Source of the DNA: Chrysaora quinquecirrha
Lineage: Eukaryota; Cnidaria; Scyphozoa; Semaeostomeae; Pelagiidae
Assembly (NCBI GenBank): GCA_014526335.1
Contig: JACTAT010000059.1
Span: 2,751,312-2,815,311, forward strand
Reading direction: 5' to 3'
DNA length: 64,000 nucleotides
The translations under genes were made by a program, and so were the position numbers. Each line of letters begins with the position of its first letter. Within the stretch, counting starts at the first letter, position 1. Below are positions 24,072 through 36,600 of the stretch, in pieces. The notes under the pieces are model-generated. The model saw nothing but the letters and a program-made list of their open reading frames with translations, made no database searches and was not told the origin of the DNA.

Positions 24072-26468
24072 ATGAAGTCTGTTTCGGTGATTCTGGTGCT
24101 TTTGGCATGTTTTCTTTGCATGCATATTGTCTCAGGTATGTTTTATGTTTTTATCCTTTATGGTAATATGATAATTAGACTTTTAAGTTCCTTTCATTTG
24201 GGGTATCTTGATCTTGTCTTCATCAAAGCAACGGAATCCCATCTTTACTTTCTCCTTTAAATTTCAGTTCTTGAATCGTTGCAGTTGTGAATCTAGCCTC
24301 TCCTGGCCCTGCCTTTGCCTTGAATGTCAAAGTCGCTGTCCGTAATTTACAGCCTTCTTGTTCTGCCAACAACTCTCCCCCATTCTGCATCAAACCAACG
24401 GAAATCCCACCATTCACTGCCCCCCTTGTCCACTCTGTTCCATTTGCCAATAATGACAATAGCGAATCTTTATCACATATGCTGATTTACACTCTGTTTT
24501 ACAGCCTTTTGCCACTTTTACTTCTTTGTTCCACTTATGAAAACTTAATTCAACACGGCACGTATCTTAACAAAGTATGATCAATAGTGACGACCATTGT
24601 AGCAAATCGTCATGCACTGTTGTTAGGCGAAAACCGCGCTTTGTATCTCTCCCGCCTGTAGACTTTTGATGTGGAGGAATAAAGGAACATACACGCTATA
24701 CACGCCTCTGTTTCGAAGCTGAGGAGAGAAGGGCAAAGGAGAGAGAATCATGCCTCAAAAAGAAACTGTACGCGGTTGCCTTTCGTTACTTTATGACTAT
24801 GTACGTCAACCAGAATTCTAATGTTTCTGGTACAAACATGTGCTATCGATCAAATGTTGATCATCTTAACTGCAGGAACATATAACTGATCGTCGTTGCA
24901 AGAAATGTTTTATTTCTCGTTGATAACAATCATTGCATCTTTTTCAGCTCAACTTCCTCATGTGAAATGCCGTGTGAAGTACAAGAAGATCGGCTGCTTT
25001 GACCATGGTTCTAAAAGCTTGATGCTTTTTACTGATAGATTTCTTGGTATTCCAAATAACAAAGGTCATGAAATTGATTTGAGGAATTGGGAAAAATATT
25101 TGCACAGGTAAGACCGGTAAGATGGACGACTTTCGAAAATTTTTTATCGGAAAATCATCATCACCGTCATCAACATCATTATTTCTTTTTCATCTTCATC
25201 CCCTCCATCATCATTATGATTAGCTTATCATTTCATGATCAACTTCGTCGTTTAAGCTTCATTTTGTTCGTCATTATCATCATCACCATCTTCAACATCA
25301 TCAACAACATTACACACTTTTTTTTATAAGAATACCTTATTTTTTGCCGAGCCTCGATTATTCTTAAGCTTATTCGATTTTGAGCCTGAAAATATTCTTA
25401 AATTATTCATAAGCATCAATGTTGTAGATTGGCCTGAAGATCAAGAGAAATAAGTCAAATCTTTGTCATTTGTTATTTTATTGATAAAAAGAGTTACTGT
25501 ATCAAAGAGTCAGACAGGATGTATGCATTTCAAAACAAATACAGTATAGTCCGGTGGCCAAATGCGAATTTCAAGGATGACCTTGACATCGAGTACATAT
25601 GGGTTTTTATTTTATTTTCTGGTTATATGGTGAAAGAAGACTCGAAAAAGCCAAACTTGCCCCTTCTAAGTGTTGGGCAAATTTTTTTATGATCCGCGGA
25701 AGATGCGTCATGTCCAAGGTAAAAAATTCATCGAAAAAATTCTATAAATTGTCAAAACATGGTATTGTTTGGTCTCATTCGAATGGAAATTGACTCTAGA
25801 TTCCGAATATAGTATCAATATTAGTCTCCGCATATAAAAATAAAAATATATTGCTCAAGGAATTGGACTTTTATAAACAAAAATCAAAAAGTAAATGTTA
25901 AATTAAAAATGTTCTTGAAAATTATCGTTAGTTAGTTAGCATAGCTTGTATGTTAGTGACTTAGCTAGTTAACTTTAGAAGATAGTAAGTTAGTAAGTAA
26001 GTCAGTTACCATATTAGTTAGTTAGTTAAATTTAGTTTGTTTGTTAGTTTGTTAGGTAATTTATTTGTTGGTTTGTTAGTTAGTTAAATAGTTAGTTTGT
26101 TTTATTAGATAGTCTTATCGCTAGTTAGTTACGTAGTTACTTACTTAGTTGGTCAGTTAGTTAGTCCGTTAGTTATTTAGTTGTTACTTAAGTAGCATAG
26201 CTTGTAAGCTAGTCAGTTTGTTAGTTCGCTGCTTAAGAAGATTTTAAGTTAGTTAGTAAGTTAATTTGTTAGTTTGCTAGTTAGTTAGGTTTATAGTTAG
26301 TCAGTAAGCTACTTAGTTAGAATACCTTGTAAATAAGTCAGTTTGTTCGTTAGCTACTTTTGAAGATAGTAAGTTAGTTAGTAAGTTACTTTATTAGTTA
26401 GCTAGTTAGTTAGGTAACTAGCTAGATAGTTGTTAGTTAGTTAGTTAGTTAATTAGTTGATTAGTTGA

Positions 26469-26500
<32 letters not shown>

Positions 26501-29500
26501 CTACTCAGTTAGTAAGTTAGTCAGTTAGTTAGTTATTCAGTTAGTTAGTTATTTAGTTAGTTAGTTAGTTAGTTACTAAAGTAGCATAACTTGTAAGTTA
26601 GTCAGTTTGTTAGTTAGCTATTTTAGAATATTGTAAGTCAGTCAGTCATTTAGTTCGTTAGCTATTTTAGAAGATAGTAAGGTGGATAGTAAGTTACTTT
26701 GTTAGTAAGCTAGTTAGTTACGCAACTAGCTAGATAGTTGTTAGTTAGTCAGTTAGTTAGCTAGTTAGTTAGTTATTTAGTTAGTTAGTTAGTTGGTTAG
26801 TTAGCTAGTTAGTTAGTTATTTAGTTAGTTAGTTACTTAAGTAGCATAGCTTGTGAGTTAGTCAGTTTGTTAGTTAGCTATTTTAGAAGATAGTAAGGTG
26901 GATAGAAAGTTACTTTGTCAGTTAGCTAGTTAGTTACGTAACTAGCTAGATAGCTGTTAGTTAGTTAGTGAGTTAGCTAGTTAGTTAGTTATTTAGTTAG
27001 TTAGTTGGTTAGTTAGCTAGTTAGTTAGTTATTTAGTTAGTTAGTTACTTAAGTAGCATAGCTCGTGAGTTAGTCAGTTTGTTAGTTAGCTATTTTAGAA
27101 GATAGTAAGGTGGATAGTAAGTTACTTTGTCAGTTAGCTAGTTAGTTACGTAACTAGCTAGATAGCTGTTAGTTAGTTAGTGAGTTAGCTAGTTAGTTAG
27201 TTATTTAGTTAGTTAGTTAGTTAGTTAGCTAGTTAGTTAGTTATTTAGTCAGTTAATTACTTAAGTAGCATAGCTTGTACGTTAGTCAGTTTGTTAGTTA
27301 GCTATTTTCGAATATTGTGACTCAGTTCGTCAGTTTGTTCGTTAGCTACTTTAGAAGATAGTAAGTAAGCTAGTAAGTTACTTTGTTAGTTAGCTACTTA
27401 GTTAGATAACAAGCTAGATATTTGTTAGCAAGTTAGTGTTAGTTAGTTAGTTTGTTAATAAGTTAGTTAGTAAGTTTGTTATTTAGTTAGTTAGTTAGTT
27501 CGTTAGTTAGTCAGTCAGCTAGCTTGTTAGGTAATTAGTTTGTTTGTTTTTAAGTTAATAAGATTGATTAAGTTAATTAGTTGTATTAGTTAGTTAGCTA
27601 GCTAGTTAGTTTCTAAGCTGCATAGTTACTTAGTTAGTTAGTTAGTTAGTTTGTTAGTTAGCTAACTACAATGCCTGCCAGAATTACTTGGAACGCCCAT
27701 CATATTTGTAGGCTTAACTAAGTAACTTACAAGATACGCTAACTAACTAACTAAATAACTAACAAACTAACTATTTAGTTATCTTACTAACTAAGTTACT
27801 AACTAAGTAGTTATCTAACTAATCAACTACTAATTAACTGACTAACTAACTTAGTATCTTCCAAAGTAGCTAACTAACTAACTGACTAACTTACAAGATA
27901 AGCTAAGTAACTAACTAACTTACTAACTAACTGACTTATTAAGTAACTAACTAACTAACTAACTAACTAACTAGCTAACTAACTAACTTACTATCTTCCA
28001 AGGTAACTAACTTAATAACTAACTTACTATCTCCCAAATTAGCTAACTAACGAACTGAGTAACGTGCAAGCTATGCTAACTAACAAACTGACTAAATATA
28101 ATAAATATAAATATAACTAAATATTACTAAATATAACTAGTTACCTAACTAATTAACTACCCTTTGTAACTAAGTAACTAACCAACTTAATATCTTCGAA
28201 AGTAGCTTACTTATTACCCGACTAACTAAGAAGCTACGCTAGATAACTAACTACCAGACTAACTAACTAAGTAACAAACTCAGTATCTAACTAACTCACA
28301 ACTAATTAACTATCTAACTAAATAACAAACTAACTAATTACCTAACCAACTCGCTAATTACTAACTTACTTACTATTTTAGTATATGCTATGCTTACAAG
28401 CTATGCTAACTAAATAACTAAAGATAATTTTTCAAAGAGCATTTTTCTTAGCTTTTCTTTTTTTGATTTTTTTTTATAAAAATCAAATGTCTTGAGCAAT
28501 ATCTTTGATCAATATATACAGAATCTAACCTTATTGCCAAATTCGGAATCTACAGTCAATTTCCATTCGAATGAGACCAAACAATACCATGTTTTGACAA
28601 TTTATCAAAATTTTTCCATGAAATTTTTGCCTTGGACATGACGTATCTTCGGCAGGTCGTAAAAAAATTTGCCCAACACTTGGAAGGGGCAAGTTTGGCT
28701 TTTTCGAGTCTTCTATGACTATATAAACAGAAAATAAAATAAAAACCCATATGTACTCGATGTCAAGGTCATCTCAACTGGCCACCGGACTAGTAGCCTG
28801 ACAATCACACTTATTGTACAGTGTAAAAACGCAGAGAAATAAAAATGATCCTCGTCAAGCTTGAGCCTCAGATTATTCTTAAATAATTCTTAAATTTCAG
28901 CAATTTTGAGCCTGAATATTCTTATAGACTGTATTCTTATAAAAAAAAGTGTTTAGTTTCATCTTAATCTTGTTCGCCATCATCGTCATCATCGTCACCA
29001 TTATCGTCATCATCATAATCTTTGTCATAATCATAATCATCATCACCAGCAGGAGCTGCAACAACTTCATCACCATCATTATTATTATCATCATCATTTT
29101 TCATCACTTTCATCAGCATAATCATTACCCTGCTTACTTCATTATTATCGTTGTCATCATCATCAGCATCATCATCATCATCATAAAAAGCATCATTATC
29201 TTCATCATTGTCATCAGCATCACCATCATTATTATCATCATTCTCATCATAATCTACATTATCGCTACCATCATCATCATTACATTCTCGCTGTTCAAAA
29301 TTCTTCCTGTCAATGTCCCAAAGAGCAATATTTTTGCTTTCGTTTTAGCCTTGCATGCAGATGCAACGAAGAGGCTAGACTTCAGGGACATAAATATATG
29401 TTCCTTGGTTTTTTTGGAGAGTGTTATGGTGGAAACGATTACCCTACGACCCCAAGACTACACCAAGGTGGCTGTTATGGCCATTCATTTTGACTTGTGT

Positions 29501-29693
29501 TGATTCAATCAGCACTGAATGTGTTGGCAGTGATCGAACCCAATATGTCTACGAAGTGGGTAAGTGAACGAAATAAATGTTATTTTGTATTCATTAAGCA
29601 ATTGTATTTTGTTTATTGCATTACTTGTACCGCTAAAATTTGTGCTTACCTTCTCCAGATTCCTACTGTGTTGGGACTGTGTTTGAAGGTTAA
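24072..29693 (+). CDS. Small secreted Cys-rich protein, 4 exons, with apparent frameshift in exon 3
   Basis: Exons: 24072-24135, 24948-25107, 29349-29559, 29659-29693. Exon 1 encodes a signal peptide (MKSVSVILVLLACFLC). The mature part has the pattern KIGCFDHG, DRFLGIPN, IDLRNWEKYL, ACRCNEEARLQGHKYMFLGFFGECYGG. This resembles a family of one-domain extracellular proteins with a GC(F/Y)xD...FGxQFYGECW layout found in marine invertebrates; the molecular role is unknown. A stop at 29491 closes the frame. The next frame continues with further paired cysteines (TCVDSISTECVGSD, then YCVGTVFEG and a stop at 29691) and uses a strong donor (GTAAGT) at 29560 and acceptor at 29658. A one-base loss in the T run at 29488-29491 would explain this. 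Intron 2 holds the 3.6-kb foldback element. Confidence 0.72.
25147..25310 (+). repeat. (CAT)n-rich microsatellite, left of the foldback element
   Basis: Imperfect TCA/CAT trinucleotides interrupted by TTC and ATT. The same tract continues in the same direction at 28960-29280, so the foldback element appears to have inserted into one microsatellite region. Confidence 0.7.
25925..27665 (+). repeat. TTAG/GTTA tetranucleotide satellite with ~212-260-bp higher-order repeat
   Basis: GTTA words fill the left half of the foldback element. A longer unit is visible: AAGTAGCATARCTYGT recurs at about 26578, 26837, 27050 and 27262, each followed by TCAGTTTGTTAGTTAGCTATTT and GAAGATAGTAAG. So the array grew by copying blocks, not only by slippage. 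Confidence 0.8.
27716..28420 (+). repeat. CTAA/TAAC satellite, inverted counterpart of the TTAG array
   Basis: AACTAACTAACTA words with TATCTTCCAAAGTAGCTAACTAAC and AAGCTATGCTAAC, which are the reverse complements of the landmarks in the left array. It is shorter (about 0.7 kb against 1.7 kb), so the two halves have changed length since duplication. Confidence 0.78.
28960..29280 (+). repeat. (CAT)n-rich microsatellite, right of the foldback element
   Basis: CATCATCGTCATCATC and ATTATTATCATC trinucleotides, about 300 bp, imperfect. It gives a false 184-codon Ile-rich open frame that runs into the true exon 3. Confidence 0.75.
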
Positions 29694-30685
29694 TCCCCCC
29701 TGCTTTCCAATGGGTACTTTCCCAACTTTTATCTCTCTTCTGTCAACCTTTCGTTTTGAAGGATCAATGGAACACTTACATTTGATGGGTTTACGGTATT
29801 TCCTTCCCCTGTGTATATTTCTCCGTCATGTCATCCTCCCTCAGTAATTTTAGAAAAGGTTCTTGCAGCGAAGAGGTAACAAACAGCATCTCCGTTCTGC
29901 AAATCCGTTGTCAAATTTCTGTACATAATTTCTCCTATTGTCTGTATCGCTTTATTTCTGGCCGTTTTCTGCAAGTTTTTATGTCCACGACACAAGAGAT
30001 ATCTACGAGAGCCAGCCTGGAGTCAGATCTAGGTTAGGCAAAAATTTATCGTGAAACTGGATCGAATCTGGAACAATTTTGTTAGTGTGATACATTGACG
30101 AGGGAAATCAAATCAAAGGACAAATTCTGTTCAGCTTTTCAAATATGAAGTTTTCTTCCTTCTTAGAAATATGATACGAAACTATTTCCCAGAAATCATC
30201 TGTGACCAAAAACCCAAAAACCAGCAATGCTCTGATCCAAATGCAATCTGGAAGGAAAATGCGATACGGACTACGATTCAATTCAATTCAACAATTACTG
30301 ACATGCTACACTGGGAGCGTCGTTAAGCTAAAGTGTAATTAATTATTTAACAAAAAGAAAGCAAGTTACAACAGCAGAAAAGCCCAAAAAAACGGCTAAC
30401 AGCAAACGAATAACTAAATAATGTTAAGCTAAAATTAATGTATAAGCAAAAATAGAAAATGACTACGTATTGATCAATTTCAAACATGGATCACGTGCTT
30501 AAGCATGGTAAGAGGGAAAAAACCTCAAAACTAGGTCGGGGAATTACCCGATGAATCTGTATTGGGAGTTTAAACTGTACATGCAAGATATTTAGACATT
30601 TTGGGAAATATTGAATTTTAACAATCGCTATCCACACTATTAAAACTCTATAAACTAGCTGAGCTTTGTTAAAGGAAATTGAAAT
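29694..30685. other. Intergenic; nothing recognised
   Basis: About 1 kb between the Cys-rich protein gene and the TSP1/VWA gene. ATTCAATTCAATTCAAC at about 30275-30292 recalls the tail of a LINE or SINE but no element can be defined. Confidence 0.4.
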
Positions 30686-33600
30686 ATGGGCCAATTTGGA
30701 CTTAAAAGCACGATTTTAATCATAATTTTAAGTGTTCTTACAGTCGAATTTATTGACAATTTTATAGGAAGAGATGGAAATTACACAGATTGGGGAGAAT
30801 TCTCTGCTTGCTCAAAAACATGTGACGATGGAATTAAAACTCAAACAAGAAATTGCACAAACCCTTCACCATCTGGACTAGGAAGAGATTGCTCTCACCT
30901 GGGCCCAAGTACGAATTCCATATCATGTAATCTTGGACCGTGTATTGGTAAGTAAAACTATTATTTCTAGTCTTTAGGTCATTTTGTGTCTTGGTCTGGA
31001 CCCTCGCCTTCGATGGCGATTAGACATGACGATATCGTGTGTATGCGGTCCGAGGGGTACTCGGGGTATGAGATGGCTTTTGTCCTCCTGAATAGGTGGT
31101 TGGACTGAGAAGAAAGTTCAGATCCTAGAAATGTCACGCCTTATATCTTTCGGAGTTCAATTTTTTTCTTTGCTTCGTGATGACTGGAATCCCACTAGAC
31201 TATAAGTTCCTTCTTGGAACAACGTCTAAAAATTTCGTATTTCCTCTAATAAGCGCCTTGGCGCTACGGCTAACATCCTAGTCCCACAGTGGCCGCAGTT
31301 CAGTGCTCTTTCGCAGTGCTCCTTTCTAGAAATGTCGTTGTTTATGAACAATGTCACTATTGCCACACCGGTAGCTGATGTCATAACTGTAGGGATGTGA
31401 AATTTTGAAGTACAGTAATTTGAAATACAAAACAAATAATTTCCACGATTCGTTATGATGTTGAACCTCCATACAACGGGCAGTTGTGGGAACAATGTTT
31501 TGTTCGTTGCCTAGGAACATACCGTTTTACATTTATGCAGGCGTTAATTGTACAAATGTGTCTTTTAAATGAGGTTCTCATAGTAATAGAGACCTTTGCT
31601 TGCTATAATTACTGATTTGTTTTGTACATGCTATTAAGCTAATGTTTCATTGCAAACCATTTTGCAGTTGATGGAGGTTTATCTAATTGGACCTCTTTCG
31701 GAGAATGCACAAAGACCTGCGGAGGTGGGTTTCATTCAAGATACAGATACTGTAATAACCCAGCTCCTCTCAATGGGGGAAAAAACTGCACTTGGCCTTT
31801 TGTCGAAACAAAGTCATGTGTGAATGAGCTATGCAAAGGTAAATACATTATACAGAAGTCGTGAGTGTTGTTGTTACGCTGTTGGACGTTTCCTCAGCAT
31901 ACATTGCGTTAAAACAAACATCTATCTGCCTAGTGCTTTAGATCAGTGAGGATCGTGTAGGGGCTCCAGGGAACATGTGAACATGGGAAAGGTACCAAGG
32001 GAACAAGAGAACATGGTCAAAATTAAAAGGAAACAAGAGAACATCAGAAAAGAGGGAACAGATAGAATCCTCCCCATCAAAACTCCAGGGAACAAAGGGA
32101 TTTCTCAAGGGAACAGGAGAACATGCGACCCCCTAAACAACCCTTATCACTGCTATCGTCCTATCTTTCGGGAATAAACTCGTTTGAATAAATACTTGCA
32201 TTTTTTGTTCATACATACACGTTGAAGAGATAGCTACTCTAAATAAGCATTAATTACATTATCTTTGCTATTTTAGGGCCAGTTGGCGTTTCAAAAGCTG
32301 AAACAGTTGTAGAATCATTCCTTCTTAATTTTCACAATGCTACTTTTCCAACGAAAAAACCGTCAGGTAAGAAACTAAACAGTAGAGTGAGTACTGAAAG
32401 GATTTTGTACTTATAGGATTTTGCAGAATTGAGATTTTGCACTGGTTTCCCCCTTTTCTTCCTCATAATTTCATTTGGGGTTGTATTGTTGCCTAAGTTC
32501 CTAAAGCAATGGTAGGAATTGTCGAAGATGTTAATGATTTAACCTTCAAGTCGTTTTAGAGTTTCTAGATTAGGACTTGAAGGATAGTCAGACTTACGAA
32601 CCTAAATGGGGAACTTCATATTTTTTATGAGTATGTAATTGACACTGTTCGTTGTCATATATTTTATTTTCTCAATTCGTCTTACTCAAAAGTAAGTACA
32701 TTAAGCCATCCTTCAAACATTTCAGTAAAAAGGTTTCATTTTTGAAAAATTAAGAAACTGTACAAGAAACTTTGAAAAACGTTAAGAATGCGAAAACTTA
32801 AGAAACCTTACTGTAATTCGTAGAACCATTGAGCATTGACTGATTGTTACCATCCAAGGATAACATCCTTTTATTTGTTATAAGTCTTTTAATGGTTTTC
32901 AGGAAAGTTCTACCAGGCCATCTTTGCGATTCAGCAAGCTGTAGCCAATGAGTTTGCTTTGGCAACTACAAACAAATCTCTCGAGAAAAGATTGAACGAT
33001 TTGAGGAAGTTTCTGGTTGTCGCAACATCTGGAGGAAGCATCGATTTTGCAAGAACTACACTTGGAAAATCACTATTCGTCTTCATGAAGGTATTTTGTC
33101 TTGTTGTTGCAATTTAATCATCGATAGTGTTAGCTTGACCTACTTACTCTGAAGGTACTGTGTGCTCGTGGGCTAACCCAGCTAGATCATGGTTCCAGGA
33201 GCTCGGCGAGGTCGGTGTTCGAGCCCTAGCAACGATAGGACCCCATCCAATCCAGGGTCAAGGCCCGTTCATTTGAGATCCTAACGACTGGCGCTAAATA
33301 TATATACATTTATGTATACATTATTTCCCAACACTCTATTCTAAAACAACCAATACCTTTGTCTTAGACTGGCTGTTCTCAAATTTCATCCTATACTAAG
33401 GCTGAAAGATACTTTCTGTTCTTAAGAACAAGCTAAATAACAAACTGAGGCTGGTTATAGTGAAAGCCTTAAGCCCTGGCCAAATGATCAAACACTTGTT
33501 CTGAAATATTTGCGGTTTGCTCGTAAAAGAATCTCGCTTGGCCATATCGCAAAACGTTGCTCGTCACACATTTTTGCTTGCGACAAGCAGAAAGTGCTTT

Positions 33601-36600
33601 AAAGCTTTGTAAAACATTGCTATCAAATTATGTTCATCAAGCAATGTTTTATGACTGGTCAAACGGATAATCATTTCACTTCTTGTTAAAGCAACCTCTA
33701 ATATTTGGCAAACAATGTTTTATCGTTTGGTCATTAAAAACATCTGGCTGATCCTTTTTTAATGCTGGTCACATTAAATGCTCTTGCTTTGTGCTAGTAT
33801 GACATCCTCCTCCTGGCGATGCATTCTTTTCTCTCTTAAGGCATTTCGATAAGCAATACCTCTTTCGGCTTTAACAGATCTTTTTTGCAGCATCACGCAA
33901 CATGCTGTCAATATTCACGAGTTTCTATATGCTGACCATGAACTTAAACATTCATCAAATTTAATTTTCGTAAGTCCCTTTGATGAGGGCTTTTAGATCC
34001 TCAATATCTCCATTCGCTTTGGCAAGTCTGCACTAGCATCCAGTCCAGGGTCTCTTTGGACATGCTTTCTACTGGCGCAGTGACCCCTGTCTTCTTTTTG
34101 TTTTGAACAACAGCATCCTTTTCCCTTTCCTAGAACAACAATGAATGACACCCCAAGATCTCTTAAAAGGATGCTTACATCCCTTTTGTAGCAAAGGTTC
34201 TCTTGCTTTATAGTCTAAAACATTTTCTTGCAGAAAAAGATTGAAGAAGGATTACCAATAGATGATCTAGACAGAGCTGCAAAAGGCTATTTGCAGTCAA
34301 TAAAAAATGAAATTGGCTCAGACAAGTTCAGTGAACTGATGTTAGAAAAGGGTGATGCAACGCTGATGTTTGCAGTTGATACGACTGGAAGTATGGGAGA
34401 TGAAATTGCCGCTGCTAAGTCCATTGCACAGTACATCATTAACGTGAAAAGAGAATTCCCTGTTGATTTCATTCTTTCGCCATTTAATGATCCAGGTATG
34501 AATAAATTTGTGCATTTTTCGACATATCTTGCCTGTTTCCTAGCTTCTTTGTGTCTCGTGGCACATAGGGCCTCTACAGATTGTCTCCGATTTTCTCTGC
34601 TGGCTGCAGCAGCCGTTGCCTCAACCCATGTACACCATCTTGTCCTTGTCCCATACACCTTGGAGATACCGATTTTTGATGATTTTCGCTGTAATCGTTG
34701 CCTTGGATCCTCATGAGGACATCAAGGTAAAGTTTCACACCGTAATTCAACAATACCTACGGGAACCTCATACCGCTTTTGGAGAAGTGAAATGCCCCTC
34801 TGCTCCTCTATATATTCACAAAAGGATGATAAATTCCATAGAGTAATAAGCACAATATCAATGTCTCTAATTCATCTGCCTTAGGCCATGGACCAGTGAC
34901 ACACAGGAATTCACAACAGAAAAATGAGTTTGTAAATGCGATTCAAAGCATCGTAGTTAATGGAGGAGGTGATTGTCCTGAGTTGGCATTTACCGGAATG
35001 TTGAATGCCCTGAAAGCTGGGCCTAAATTGGGATCACCAATGTATGTTTTCACTGATGCAGGCGCTAAAGATGACACCGACGATAAAAAGCAACTATTGA
35101 AAGATTATGCAGCGCAATACTCGAGTTCAATTACATTTTTCACTAATCTTGCTGGCTGTGGGGATAGTAAAGGCATTCAAAGCTACGAAGAGATAGCAGC
35201 CTATACATCAGGTCAGATCTTCCCACTTACAAGTACCACTGACCTGCTGAAATTTAAAGATTTCGTCGAAAATAGTCTAAAGAATAAAGAAACGATATCG
35301 CAGGGTGTCTTGCCGACTGGCTCATCATCATACACCTTTTACCTTGATGTTGACAGTGACATCAAATCACTGATTGTCTCTTTGAGTTTCAAGCAAAGTG
35401 GTCTCGGGAATGGCATTAGGCTTGAAGATTCCAGAAACGTTGCATACACTGCACAGTCATCAACATCGTATACTAAAGTATTCAGTGTCACTAACCCAAT
35501 ACCTGGAGTATGGTATCTTCATTACCCACCTGGTCAAGCCATATCTCACGTTGTCGATGTAATTTCAGATAACCCCATCGATTTTCAGTATCATTTCATG
35601 TTTCAAGAATCAGCGAGCAGTCCAGTGTTGACTATTCCGAGTCCTTTGAAAGGTAAGTGAAGTGAAGTTTGTGAAGAATAACGTGAATAGCATTGATTTC
35701 TGTAACAAACCATTGATTTATCTAAAGGACTATAGTCAACTAAGTTCTTTGTTGATAATGGTAAAACGACCATATGTGACCCGTGACATTTACATAGCGT
35801 TTGTTGGCCCAAACGCCCCCTCCCCCCGTTATGAAGTGCGCAGAGAGATGTGAGATATTTTTGGTTCGACTTGTGTGAAGGATCTTGTAACTTGGACCTT
35901 ATTGTCTGTAGAGCATTGCCATATTAAGCCAAGTGTCACATGTTCAAAACCTGTTCTCTTCGTATCAATTTCTCATGTTTTGTACAAAAATCACCCCAGA
36001 AATTTCGATGTATCCTGCAGTTGCAGAGTCAATTCTCTCATCGAACCTGATACTTAGTTAATTTTCGATTAGACTCGCTAAAAAAGTCTCTTTTATGCTC
36101 CTTAGAAGGGATAGGTCGCTGATAACCTCTTCGTGAGCTGTCCTGAACAATAACAACAACAATTAAAGCGAGGGGGAGGGACTGATGTAGCCAGTCTAGT
36201 TTTCGATCGCATTTTACGAGAATGGTTGTTCTTTAACAGGAAGACAAGGAACTTTGGCCGTTCGTATTTCTAATGTTGAACTATTAAACCGTGCGTCTCT
36301 GGAGGTAGACATCTTAGACAGACATGGAGCAACTCTTTCAAGTGGCGTCAAATTGCAAATGCTAGGCGGCGGATCATTTGAGGCAAAGCTGCTCGCTCCC
36401 ACTCAGAAATTCAGAATCGCTCTTAAGGGAAGAACCAAACAGAATTACGAATTCAAAAGATTGTCAAACCGGTTTTCTGAAGCCCAGTCGGCAGTCATGG
36501 TAGTGGTCAGCGCTGGGGAGGAGTTCACTGCCTCGGTTTCTGGAGGAGGATCGAAGATCATTGCCTACATGTATAATCAAGAAGAGGCAGACCAATTTAC

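Larger units (their letters stand above)
25313..28953. mobile_element. 3.6-kb foldback element with TA target duplication and mirrored TTAG repeats
   Basis: Left end CACACTTTTTTTTATAAGAA and right end, read inverted, AACACTTTTTTTTATAAGAA are flanked by TA (25311-25312, 28954-28955). The inverted arms run about 600 bp on each side (25313-25960 against 28953-28395) with high identity, including a shared 64-codon open frame (25599-25793 plus, 28556-28750 minus). Inside the arms the left half is made of GTTA/TTAG words and the right half of their complement. The turn is at about 27665-27715. The ends resemble those of the MITE at 58750-59145, which also duplicates TA, so a Tc1/mariner-type transposase may have moved it. 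It lies in intron 2 of the secreted Cys-rich protein gene. Confidence 0.85.

Noticed and set aside
25925..28420. Interstitial telomere
   Set aside because: The unit is TTAG, not the animal TTAGGG, and the array is mirrored inside a transposon-like element.
28949..29503. 184-codon open frame
   Set aside because: Its first two thirds are Ile/Val-rich translation of the CAT microsatellite, and its end overlaps the real exon 3 in another frame.
29497..29847. 116-codon open frame after exon 3 of the Cys-rich gene
   Set aside because: It reads through the donor and intron of that gene in a frame without the conserved cysteines.
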